A stretch of DNA of 64,000 nt from Sabethes cyaneus (taxonomy: Eukaryota; Arthropoda; Insecta; Diptera; Culicidae). The position numbers and the translations under genes are program-made. The stretch covers positions 44,617,744 through 44,681,743 of the forward strand of contig NC_071354.1 of the NCBI RefSeq assembly GCF_943734655.1, in the 5' to 3' direction. Numbering within the stretch: position 1 is the stretch's first letter; each line of letters opens with the position of its first letter. Positions 47,499 to 58,379 of this stretch are shown one piece after another. The notes under the pieces were generated by a model, which saw only the letters and a list, made by a program, of their open reading frames with translations, made no database searches and was not told the origin of the DNA.

Positions 47499-48025
47499 GG
47501 GTTGATCCAATAGTTGTGGTAGTACCAATAGTTGCGCTACTATTCATTATTAATGCATATTTTCGTCACCGTAGCATTTTAAATAAAAAAAAGTTAAAAC
47601 AAAGTTCTTAGGAGTATTGGTAGTTAGACTACACCATTTTAAAAACAGCATTATTTGCTACAATCTAACACAACTATAGGCTAAGTTGAAGAACACAACT
47701 ATAGGCACTCATTTCTATAGTTTTGCTACAATGTTTTTTCACCTAGCAACCTAGCAAAGTATACTGAATAACACAATTAAAGGAACACCAAACTTAATTA
47801 AGAGAATATTAGCGCAACTATTGGTACAATGTAATTGAATTGGAAAATTCATTTTTTTATTTATAAAGCTTCTCGTACAAGGAATGCAATTGTCTTGCCT
47901 TGTGATAAATACCTCGTGTTTGATAAATTCATATCCCACAAGCATTAATTAAAGCATATACCTCAATAAACAAGGAAAAAGAAATTACATTGTGCTTAGC
48001 AACGCGACTACTGGAGCGTCTACCC
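47499..48025. mobile_element. TA-flanked motif-iterating element (CCAATAGTTGTG)
   Basis: TA at 47497-47498 and 48026-48027. The ends GGGTTGATCCAATAGTTGTG and, inverted, GGGTAGACGCTCCAGTAGTC. Variants of CAATAGTTG(T/C)G recur at about 47505, 47525, 47615, 47672, 47694 and 47810 in both orientations. Confidence 0.6.
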
Positions 48026-48520
48026 TAATTGATTATATACAAAAAAATTTACTCAAGCTTAACAATTTTTTTTGCCCAATTTTTAAAGCCAATTTTGAAG
48101 GGCGGGGGGCAAAAACTAAGTAAAGTTTAAAGAAAATTTTTTGGCCGATTGTCGGAAATGCCATTGTTTGAATTTCCGGTAGTAGTTCTTTTACGGTAGT
48201 TCTTTTACAATTGATGAAAGGACGGTAGGAGAAAGCAATGAAATTTTTTTTTGTAGTGAAGGAGAAAGAGCGGAAAGGTGAGAGTGCGGGGGATTATCAG
48301 TAGCTTAACAAGTAGTCGTTGTGACTCCTACCGTTTGTCCAATGTTGGAAGATGCACGGGTGATTTTATAAAAAAAAATTGAAATCATATCCTACAAATT
48401 ATTTTTTTGCCCCAAGATTTATTAAGACAATTTCCAAGGGGGGAGGGGGCGGGGTGACAAAAACTTTAAACATAATTTGCAATGGCCTTAGCATTATTTT
48501 TTATGCGTTGAGCATTTAAA
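48026..48520. repeat. G-run repeats and a SINE-like module (minus)
   Basis: 48175-48365 is a third minus copy of the SINE-like module (ACAATTGATGAAAGGACGG, GTGACTCCTACCGTTTGTCC). G-run plus CAAAAACT words lie at about 48100-48120 and 48435-48462. Confidence 0.55.
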
Positions 48521-49050
48521 TCTTCAGGAAACACAAAAACGCGATAAAAAATGACTACAATACAAAGAAAAGACAACAAACAGACGAAGAAAAGTATCTA
48601 TAAACACGCGGAAATCTACAAAAATGCAACGGAAATAACATGAAAATACGCCAAAACAGCGACAAAAAATACAACAAATTTGTAGAAAAACGACCACACA
48701 GACAAACACTAACTCAGAAACTAAAGAGCACGCACAAATAAGCAGCTAAACTAGGATAAACTAACACTATGAATACAAACCACTGAAAAATAGCACAAAT
48801 CAAATTAAGATAAGATGACATGACGAAACGACAGCAAATAGATGACAGAAATATGGCGAAAAGAAACGGAAAAATGTCAAAAAAGTGATGACAAGCAGGC
48901 GAAAAAACAAAAAACGAAAAAAATATGAAATCCACAAAGTGACGTTATAAACACGACAACAAACCGACAGCAAAACAAAAAAGGAGAAAAATTGAGGACA
49001 GAAGACGAAAAAATCAAACGACGTAAAACAAAAGATGAAAGACGTAAAAT
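48521..49050 (+). repeat. A-rich degenerate array
   Basis: Low-complexity A/C/G-rich DNA with recurring ACGACAGAAAA-type words, like the purine-rich arrays but richer in C. The minus-strand Phe/Cys-rich open frames here are artefacts. Confidence 0.6.
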
Positions 49051-51199
49051 GCACAAATGTCGATTAATTAGATCTAAACTATAATTAGATTCAAAATTTG
49101 ATTAAATTTTACTTCTTTCTTAAATTTCAAACGAAATTATAACCCTTTCTTCGGTGCTAAAAACACAGATGATAAAATTACGGATTTTTATTCAGTTAAG
49201 TCCTTCAACTCTAACTCTACTATCAGTCCAGAGGATATCGAGTTCCGTCATCATTGTTCATTTTCATCATAAAATCATGAGTATGTATTCAAATCTTTTA
49301 GAACACACATACTATCAAGTGTTGTTTTATATTTTCAAAAAACGAATTGGTACTCATGCAAGAGACAAAATCTGGGAATGAGAAATTTTCGCTCTATTTA
49401 TTTTGTTCCATTGCGTAAATGAGCTTTACCAAAACAAAATCTGGTAAGTTCAAACAATATTATTTTCATGCAATTTATTTTTTACACTATATTTGATGTA
49501 CATGGGTCGAAGCCGTGAAAAATGTTCTCTTATTCAAGGTTTTATAGCAAAAATCTGTCTGAATTAGTACTTTATCAACCTTGCGGTCACTTCTGTAACA
49601 CAAACCTTCTAATATTTTACAAAATGATTTTCACCTGAATTTCCTCTGTTTTTGGTCAATCACGAAGCATAACTATGGACAAGCGATAGAATTCCTCTCA
49701 TCAATAATGAAATGCCGTTTCAATTTCGGGGTTAGGATCGAATATTCAATTTCTGCTGCATAATCATAATTACTATAATAAACAATTTGCGTAACACACT
49801 CACTGTTTCTGAACAAACAAGGCAAATAAACAACATCGAACATTTCTAAAACTAAAACAGAAGCAGCAAAACAAACCAACCAGAAAATATCAAGTGCTAA
49901 TAGAAACAGTAAACAGCTGGGCTACAAACTTCAGTCTTGCCGCAACAACAAAAAACCGTCCTCCATCCTCAGTCACCACACTTTCCTAGTAAATTTTGGT
50001 CGACTCCGACCGCAAGCCGCAGCCAGACCACTCGGAGCAGACTCATCATCAATTAGAAGTTACTCGACGACGCTTACCTTTGCCTCCCCGCGCTAAGTTC
50101 CCAGCCAGCGCCAGTTGTAAGTGGTAGGTAAGTAACTATGACTATAAGCTGCCGGCGGATGATGGCGAAAACCGGTTAACATTTAACAGTTGTGTGAATG
50201 CTTCTTCTTCAGAGCGTCGGAGGCTAGACTAGACCGCCGCTCATTGCGTCTACTGCATCCCGTCATCTGCTGCCTGACTCGGTGAAGAACATTACGCGAA
50301 AGGGGCAGGCATCGAGTGGGATGAACCACTCGGGGGCATCCTCATTTCATGCTCAACCGAACAGGGCAGATTCCCGCAAGCTTTCGATTTCGTTCGGAAA
50401 GTCAAATACGGACGATAGTGAATGGTAAGTGCATGACCGACAAAGTTCGAGAAATTGTGAAGGATACTTCAACCATTTTCGATTGTGGACACTTTTTATC
50501 GATTGGGACGCACAGTTACGGTTAAGTCCAAAATGTTGGTAGACGTTTAGATTTGTAAAATGTAAATCACGGAACGGTGTTGGAAAGGTGCTTAGACAAA
50601 ATTTGCATAAAACGACCCGCCGACTAACAACCGTGTCGGCGGCTGTCGCTTCGCAAGTGAAGCAAGAGGTCCCATCCGATTGCCACGGTTTATGATCTTG
50701 GTGTGCGCTGTGTACCGACCGACGCAAGTGAAGATGAGCGAAAGGTCAGAAATACGAGTTTTTTTCTTCAACTTCATCGTTAGGATGATTAATGGACTTG
50801 CCGGATGCAGTCGGACTGTGAGAATTGGTTAAAATGTTTGCGATGGAAATTGTGTGTTAGAATGAGATTCGGATGCTGAAACTGTCAGCCCTTTTACGGA
50901 GCGAAAATTATCGATACTTTAAATGACAAACTCATAATTATGTTGGTACGTTTCAATATGGGTTGAATTTATGTGAAACTCCTGCTTATTGCCCATTTTT
51001 ATATTTGTTCTACTTAATTATAATTTCTGATTAAAGATTTTGCTAGTTTCTACCCAGCTTTTGTTTCTACAGCCTCTTGAATTTCTGTTTACAAATTATT
51101 CAAAATGTAAGTTTGTGAGTTTTAAGAGTACTTTCACGTAGTACTCTTTCTGTTTCAAGATGAAACAATATATTGTGCGTACGGCAAATATCAGTAGGT
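49051..51199. other. Unique DNA, partly GC-rich, no supported gene
   Basis: 49950-50830 is GC-richer, with possible splice-like and promoter-like words, and may be regulatory or a first-exon region of a host gene. Minus frames 50353-50727 (124 codons) and 50592-50777 overlap and have no known domain. Nothing else identified. Confidence 0.3.
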
Positions 51200-51303
51200 A
51201 TTCAGTGACAGTAAAACAAGCTTTTAATTTATTCGGTCACTATTTTTTCAATAAGTAAATTAATTGCGAAGAAATATTTCCAGTTTTAGGTCCAATTTTA
51301 ATT

Positions 51304-51564
51304 GAAGTTTTTGGAGCGTCTTAGTAGAATACGAAACCTAAAAATAAAAAATAAGAAAACTTATCCAATTTAATTCTACTATGTGTATTTTATTCAATGA
51401 CAGATACGTATTTCGCCTACGACTTGCAGGCTTCCTTAGTGTCTGTTTTCGTAGTTCGAAAACAGACCCTGAGGAAGCCTGCAAGTCGTAGGCGAAATAC
51501 GTATCTGTCATTGAATAAAATACACATAGTAGAATTAAATTGGATAAGTTTTCTTATTTTTTAT
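51304..51564. mobile_element. Insertion with 20-bp target duplication carrying a near-perfect palindrome
   Basis: TTTTAGGTCCAATTTTAATT occurs at 51284-51303 and again at 51565-51584. The inserted segment starts with a stretch also seen at about 19965-20000 (TTGGAGCGTCTTAGTAGAA). The palindrome 51337-51571 overlaps the right junction and has arms of about 100 bp that are identical by eye. Each arm contains CCTGAGGA, a hairpin around GCCTGC-GTAGGC, GAAA and GTCATTGAATAAA, the order of a hammerhead-type core. Confidence 0.65.
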
Positions 51565-51982
51565 TTTTAGGTCCAATTTTAATTCCGGTTGTAAATTAAA
51601 CTTCGAGTTTACTTCCAAGCCTAATCTAAGCTCAATATCAAGTTGAAATTAAATTCTAATTTCGTGCCCAATTTCAACATCGGTTCCAAGTCCAATTTTA
51701 AGTCTAGGTTCAAGTCCATCTACTAGCATAATTTCAAGTGTTTTTTAAATCCAATTTCAATTCCTACTTTAAATCCAATTTCAATTCTAGTTTCATTCCT
51801 GTTTAATCCTCAATGTTAAGTCAAGTGATAGTGACAAACTTCAAAGAAAAATAGATAAATTATGTTCTGTCACATGGAATTTTTTTGTTGTTTATTAATT
51901 TCTAATCTTCAATTGATAGAATTTGCATGATAACATTTTTTGTTGTTTCTGAGTTGAAAAACTCGATTTTCCTGAATATTTA

Positions 51983-52822
51983 GGGGAATGTCTCCGGTTA
52001 TGAAACAGGTTTTGTTTTTTGACCATAGCATTTGATCGGATCATCCAATTTTACATCTTTTTGAAGCAGCTTTTTGGAAAGTTTAAACATGATATACCTA
52101 TGTTTTTTGCCAAATGAAGTATTTGGTTTTTGTTTTAACCACAAAAATTATAGCAAAATTTCAAAACATGGTTTTTGTGGCTAAAAAAAAGTGTCCCCGG
52201 TTATAAAGCACCTCGGGAAATCTTTAGAAAAGAAAAGAAAATATAGAAATATCGAAGGAAAATCAAAAATTAAAACCATTTATTCATGGAAAATACTAAA
52301 TATACAAAATTATTAATCATTTTTTTCGTTTAATCGCAAGCATTAATTTGTTGGCGCATTTCAAATGCACTGGTCTGTTACATGTGCTATCAAGGAATTG
52401 AGTTTTTGCTATACATAAATAAATCCATCTGTTATAACGACTCATAATGCCCCAATTGAAGTAATGTATGTTCATTGAAGTATAAAATAATTGATTTTCT
52501 AGATGTTTCACAACCGGCGAACTCGACTATTTCATAACCGGGGTGGCTGTAATGCAAAAAAATATAATAATTTTTGAGTCAATTATTTCGCCTAAAATTT
52601 GTCTATGTGATGAAATAGAGGTCCAAAACTAAGCTTATATGCCTTTATCTGACCTTTTTTATTCCATTTGGTACACAAAAATAATCAATTGCAAATTGCT
52701 CAAAAGCTATATTACTATGAGACTAGACGTTGGTAGTAACTTGACAACACTAGGATAATAAAAGCGTAAAAAATTACGGGTGTTTCACAACCGGAGCCGT
52801 TTCACAACAGGGGACAATTCCC
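51983..52822. mobile_element. TA-flanked motif-iterating element (CCGGTTATGAAAC)
   Basis: TA at 51981-51982 and 52823-52824. The ends GGGGAATGTCTCCGGTTATG and, inverted, GGGAATTGTCCCCTGTTGTG. Variants of GTTTCAYAACCGG recur at about 51995, 52190, 52510, 52532, 52783 and 52799. Inserted in spacer X of unit C at a site different from the insertion in unit A. Confidence 0.75.
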
Positions 52823-52984
52823 TACTCCCTTTTAAAATCCCCTTGAATTTTTAATTCAAGTCTCATGATGCACAAAACAACGTAGTGCGAACAGTTTCTT
52901 ATGGAAATGATAGTATATTTTCTTAGAATACTTGTAGGTAGACTACCGATGGATCTAAAGATAGACCACTTCCTGCTGCTATCC

Positions 52985-54367
52985 AGAAAAAGAAGCAAAA
53001 ACGAAAACTGAGAAAGACTACGTAGAAAAACGTGTTAAAACCTGCAGAAACGGGTTACAATAAGAGAAAAAACACGAGAAAAAAAAATAAAAACTAGTAT
53101 GAAAAAAAGAAAGAAAGACGGGACAGAATGTAAGGGAAAGTAAAACATACAAAGGAGAAAAAAGTATAAAAGAATAAAAAGGGAGAGAAAGAATAACAAG
53201 AAAAAACGAAAAGACTGAAAAAAATATGAAGAGCGGAAGAGAAAAAAAGAAAAATCAGAGAAAAAAAGAAAAAACCCCAAAGAAAACGAACAAAACAACT
53301 AAGAACATGACAATAAACTGAACAAACATAGAGCATAAAAGGAGCAAAAAGGAGAAAAACAGGGATAAAAGGAAATTAAGTTAAAAGAAAGAAAAATTAA
53401 AAGAGTAAATACAGGAGTAGGAGAATTGAGAAACAAGAACAGGAAAAATGGTAAAACGGAATAGAAAATAAAATAAAATGAGAAGAAAAAATAAAAACAG
53501 AAGACAAAAAATAAAAACAAGACAAAAACAGAACGTGACAGAAAAGGAGAAAGAGCAGGACATAACTTATTAAAGAACGGAACAGGTGAATGAAAAAAAA
53601 CGAACGGCAAACGTACGAAAGACGAAATAGAAGAGGCGTCAGAAAGCGCAAAAATGAGAAAAAAACGAAAAACTAAAAATGAAAACTAAAAGTGAAAAAT
53701 GAAAAACAAAAGCAAACCGTGCCAGAAAAGTGGGACATAAAAAAAGGAAAAAAGTGTAAAAAAACTGAAGAGAAAAAGAAGAAAAATAACAAAAAATGAT
53801 GAGACAGAATAAAAAGAGATGAAAAACGGAAATAAATAAAAATCAGAGAAAGGAAGAACCTCAAAGAATGCAACGAAAAACAAAAAAAAACGAGGATAAA
53901 CTGAACCGAACTAGAGAGTAAACGGGACAGAAAAACGTGGTAGAAGCAAATGAAAAAATATAGGATAAAAACAAAAACAGAAAAAAATGAAAATCAAGAC
54001 AGAAAAGAAAATAAAATAGGGAGAAAAGATGCAAACAGAAGTTAAAAGGGAAAAAGAAATTAGACAAAAGAGAAAAAATAAGAACGGAACAGATGAACGA
54101 AAAACCGAACGACGATCGAACGAAACACAAGTTACAAAGGAAGTTAGAAAGCGAAAAAAGACGAAACAAAAAAAAGTCGAAACGGAGCAGAAAACGACAA
54201 AGAGCGAGACAAGAGACGAGAAGAAACGTGCCTGAAAACGGGGAAAAGCGGAACAGAAAAGGACGCACAATGGGACAGCAAAAGAAGAAAAAAGGAATGG
54301 AAAAAGAGGAAACAGTGGGCAGAAAAAAGTGAGAGCGAAAAAGAGGGATAACGAGACAAAAGAATCG
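52985..54367 (+). repeat. Purine-rich array of unit C, first block
   Basis: Words such as GAAAAACGGAACAGAAAAAG and AAAATGGGACA recur with drift. Long minus-strand frames rich in Phe/Ser/Leu (up to 195 codons) are composition artefacts. Confidence 0.75.
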
Positions 54368-54381
54368 AGAAAATGGGACAT

Positions 54382-54960
54382 CTTCTTCTTCTTCAGCAGC
54401 ATAGAGCCGGGGTGGCTCATGCTGTTTCAAGCACTCGTCTCCATTCAACTCGGTCTTGGGCCACTCGTCGCCGATTTCCTAGTCGTCTCAGAAGTCGCAA
54501 ATCGCTTTCGACCTGGTCGAGCCATCGTGCACGTTGGGTCCCCCTGTTCCTGGTGCCGGTGGGGTTATTGAAGAGGACTATTTTCGTCGCACTGTCGTCC
54601 GGCATCCTTACGACTTGTCCGGCCCACCGTAGCCTGCTAACTTTCGCTAGATGTACGATGGGAGTCTCCCCAAGCAGTGCCTGTAGCTCGTGATTCATAC
54701 GCCTCCGCCACTCTCCGCTTTCAGTTTGTACTCCGCCAAATATCGTCCGCAGCACTTTCCGCTCAAACACGGCAAGGGCGCGTATGTCCTCCGTAAGCAG
54801 CGTCACGGCTTCAAGTCCATAAAGAACTACTGGTCTAAAAATGGTTTTGTACATTGTTAGCTTCGTGCGGCGGCGTATGCTTCCTGATCGTAGCGTTTTA
54901 CGAAGGGCAAAGTAGGCCCGATTTTCCGCTTGGATGCGCCGCTGGATCTCCTTACTCCTT
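54382..54960 (-). mobile_element. 5'-truncated RTE-like LINE fragment with 14-bp target duplication
   Basis: AGAAAATGGGACAT flanks the insertion exactly at 54368-54381 and 54961-54974. The minus-strand 3' end is a short GAA repeat, a usual tail for RTE-type elements. The frame 54974-54417 (185 codons) is the C-terminal end of the RT/endonuclease polyprotein: LTMYKTIFRPVVLYGLEA, AVFERKVLRTIFGG, EWRRRMNHEL, LRWAGQVVRMPD, RARWLDQVESDL. The first four codons (Met-Ser-His-Phe) come from the target duplication, not the element. The RT catalytic core is absent. JAM1 of Aedes aegypti is a likely relative; unverified. Confidence 0.9.
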
Positions 54961-54974
54961 AGAAAATGGGACAT

Positions 54975-55391
54975 ACAAAGAAGAAAACAAAAATACGAAA
55001 ATCAGACTAAAGAAAAAGGTAAAACCAACAAAAAACATGGAAAACGGCAGATAAAAAAGAAAACCGGCAACGAAAGGGAAAAAAGGAGCGAATAAAACAA
55101 CAGAAAAACGGAATAACGGTGTTTCAAATAGATGCAAACGGGACAGAAAAAGACGAAACCCCTAGAATAACCCTAGATAAAAAGAACTAGCAAAATTCGA
55201 AAACTGAAAACGAAAAAAAGGAAAAATAGAAAAAACAGACTGAAAACACAAAAGAAAATCACAAAAAAAAACAAACGACGAACGAATGAAAAACGGGATA
55301 GAAAAAGGAAATCGAAAAAAGACGGAACAAAAACAAGAAAAAAATCGAAACGGTTTAGAAAATGAGAAAGAACGAGGCAAGAGATGAAGTG
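54975..55391 (+). repeat. Purine-rich array of unit C, middle block
   Basis: Continuation of the array between the RTE fragment and the SINE; same GAAAAACGGGAYAGAAAAAG words. Confidence 0.75.
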
Positions 55392-55400
55392 AAACGGGCT

Positions 55401-55868
55401 CTTTTTTTGTATGAGCTTATCACTTTGACCACAACATTATTGATCTATTGTAAAGTTGCGAGGGTGTATGCTGTATTCTGCACTGCATTTCTGTGCTTTA
55501 TCGTTATTGAGTAAACGAAAAGCTTATATATTTTTTTGTGCGTGCTTATGTGTATGAGGGTTTTACTCTTGCTTCGATGCATGTCCTACTATACCAAATC
55601 TGTTTTCGCCTAGTTATAGTTAGAACTGGTGAGTCCTCATGAGGTTCAAAACCATTACCTCAATGGGTCCTCATACCAGAATACTAACCATAAGAAGCGT
55701 CGTCGGGATAATGTAGAACTCAGCATGAAGGAAGGGTAATGAGGGGTCTGAGAATAAACCCATGCTAAAGTCACTTAGACATCGAATGGCCTGATTCTAC
55801 TAAGATTCGAACCCACGACCATTCGCTTGTCCAAGCAGACCGGTAACCTTGCGGCTACAGAGCCCCCC
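55401..55868 (-). mobile_element. tRNA-headed SINE of a second family with 9-bp target duplication
   Basis: AAACGGGCT is duplicated at 55392-55400 and 55869-55877. Minus strand: head GGCTCTGTAGCCGCAAGGTT (box A) and GTGGGTTCGAATCTTAG (box B), a long body, and an A-run tail that reads as T at 55402-55408. Different in sequence from the Feilai-like copies and longer (468 bp). Confidence 0.75.
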
Positions 55869-55877
55869 AAACGGGCT

Positions 55878-56112
55878 TAAAACGGGAGAAAGAGAACAGA
55901 GATAATTTAAGACTCAGGAAAAGGGCAAAAACGCAAACGACAGCAAAAGAAGAGGAAAGGAACAGAAAAAGAGGAAACAGCAATGAGACAAGAAAGGTAA
56001 TACGAACGAAAAATTTGGGATGAAAAACGAAAAAATGGGACAGAAAAAGAAGAGAACAAAAAAAGGAGAAACAGAAGGAAAAGGAGAAACAGAATAGAGG
56101 TAAAATGTGCCG
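55878..56112 (+). repeat. Purine-rich array of unit C, last block
   Basis: GAGAAACAGAA-type words continue to the junction with the 12-bp-type array. Confidence 0.7.
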
Positions 56113-56114
56113 AA

Positions 56115-56745
56115 AAATATCAATTTTAATTTCAATAAAAAATTCGTGTCTATGTTCGGTTTTAAGTAGAATTTCAAGTTCAAGTTAGTCCAAATTCAAC
56201 TCTAATTTACCTACTATTCAATGTCAAGTTCAACTGCATGTCTGATTTTGAGCCCAATTCCATGTCCAATAATGATTGCAACCTAAAGGTTCAATCTTAA
56301 GTTAAATTTATTCTCTGATTTCAAGTTCAATCTGAAGTCCGATTTAAATCGTTTATGACCAATTTCAATTTCAATTTTGTTCAATTTCGAACTTAATTTC
56401 AAATCCAATTTCAACTGAAATTTTAACTTTAAGTTCAAGTCTGATGCAATTCCAATTTCAAATAAAATTTTATGTCTAATTTTAATTTGAAGGTTTTATC
56501 TTCAAATTCTGTTTTAAGTCCAATTTCATGTCTAATTTCAAGTGAAACATCCACTCCTAATGACTCCAGATTTAAAACCAATTTGAAATCCAATTTAAGT
56601 CCAATTTGCAGTTCAATTTGTAGCAAAGCTTGAGGCCAAAATAATCCAAATTCAAGCCTAATTAAATGTCGTATTTCAAGTTCGATTTCAAGTCCAATTT
56701 CAACTCTAATTTCTAGTCCGATTTCAACTTTGCTATTGAATCTAG
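56115..56745 (+). repeat. 12-bp-type array at the right end of unit C
   Basis: AATTTCAAGTCC-type words; shares a unique-like run (AGCTTGAGGCCAAAATA, 56625-56642) with unit B (AGCTTCAAGTCCAAAATAG, near 46914), showing common descent of the arrays. Confidence 0.75.
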
Positions 56746-56747
56746 TT

Positions 56748-56805
56748 GCACCCGGAAGTCCGCAGTTTTCAACCCAATCGGTCGGTATTTATGTGATAAG
56801 CAATA
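56748..56805 (+). repeat. Module M, right end of unit C
   Basis: CACCCGGAAGTCCGCAGTTT, CAACCCAATCGGTCGGTATT, then GTGATAAGCAATAAT; compare 4780-4850, 12190-12235, 42490-42545 and 413-470. Confidence 0.7.
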
Positions 56806-58060
56806 ATAGATTCACCATCGTACGATTACTCCGTTTGTGCAGACCAACAAATTCTTCTGAATGGTTTTGAACCTTCAGTTTGTGTCTGGTCGCGCTAGTA
56901 CCATGCTACAAACATTAACACATCGTTTTTTGCTGCTTTATTGCCCTTATGCAATGTTTGCTACCAACGAGATTGCAGCCCAACAGTACCATAAATATGA
57001 CACATGAAACGGTACTTTCTTCAACAATTTTGTAGATAAAAACTAACTCTACAATTGCCCCATACATCACTTTTTCGATTCATGTTTAACTAAAGCTCTG
57101 TGTTCAAAAGTTGAACAAAATTGACTCGAAAAGAGCGTGTCAAGTCTGACTTTAATTCAGTGTTTTCGACGTTTAGTGAAGGGAAATGTTTTGCCAGTAT
57201 TTGCGGTTCCTACAACTTCTGTTTTTTTCTTCTTCTTCTTCTTCTTCTTCTGTTGCGTTACGGACAATGACATGCGCCCGCGTCTGGTCGACCGACAATC
57301 GACAATCGATGGACAATGCCAGACTGCCGTACGCTCCAAGGTAGTGCACCGACGATCGGACGGACAGTGCAAATCGGTTTGCTGTAGGTACATGCTTCCT
57401 ACTTACTTATACTGTTGCGTGTGTTTAGGCTCTTCTTCTAACGAGTTTCTAACGAGTAAACAGTCGACCGTGAATTCCGGTGTGCAGTAGCGATAAGTCT
57501 TTGAGGCAAACCGCAAATCGTGCATGAACAAAAATTATTCTCCATTGAATTGAAAATTAAATAAGAATATTTTAACAAGATTTCAAGGTGTGTGCACTTG
57601 TTCCATTCCGCAAAAATTTCGATCCTTTTTTTATTTGTTGCTTAAGGAGCCCCTTTCTGACTTGAAGTGGTCTCAAAAATCGCCATTTTCCTTTCCTTTC
57701 TTTAAAAATTCATAACTTGAATTAATTCATGAACTACTGAATAGATTGTAATATTTTAAATAAGCTTTTGATGAAGTCTACCTAAAACTCAATGTTATTT
57801 ATGAACGCAATTTCTTTTTAAATATTAATTTGTCACGATTTCGAGGAGTGTGGACCAAAGATATTTTTTGGCGAATTTGGCCAGTTTCATATGCTTGAAA
57901 ATGTGTGCCACTTTCCCATTACGGTTGCCGTACAAAGAAACTCCTGCTGCGCCAGGAAGTCTAAATTCCCCTAATAGTGGACGTAAAACGAGATTTGAGT
58001 GTATATGGAAAGAAGTTTTATCGCTAGAAAGTCTTGTTCTGGCTAATCACATACGATTCC
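56806..58060. other. Unique DNA with a TTC microsatellite
   Basis: A TTC repeat lies at about 57226-57250 in a GC-richer stretch (57110-57500). The open frames over it (117 and 78 codons) and at 57850-58068 (72 codons) show no domain. Nothing else recognised. Confidence 0.35.
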
Positions 58061-58379
58061 AGGAATAAGCAAGGTTCGAACCATTTCAGTTAACATTAAA
58101 CGACCTTAAACGCCTTTATGAGCCCTTTTACGGAACGGGCAGACTGGGGGCTCATTGCATGACCGAAACGAAACAAACTCATTTCTCATTTGCTGACAGT
58201 CCGCAGCTTTTTAGCGATTGACTCAGTCGAGTTACTCGGCAATTTTTTTTTGTGGGAGCATTTGCGATTCTGATAGTCACGTAGATGACTTCGCTTACCA
58301 GGGTGACTGCACAAATTAAATAGTGCCCGTGAGAGAAGTGAGGTGACTGTGATAATAGAACTCAATATCTTTCATATTG

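Larger units (their letters stand above)
51200..56805 (+). repeat. Composite repeat unit C (plus orientation), the most complete
   Basis: Order: partial module M (51215-51255), 12-bp-type array start (51284-51303), palindromic insertion (51304-51564), array (51565-51835), spacer X (51836-51980 and 52825-52980, split by a TA element), purine-rich array (52985-56112, split by an RTE fragment and a SINE), 12-bp-type array (56115-56745), module M (56748-56805). No coding capacity of its own. Confidence 0.7.

Noticed and set aside
53861..54448. 195-codon and overlapping minus-strand frames
   Set aside because: Same composition artefact, running into the RTE fragment.
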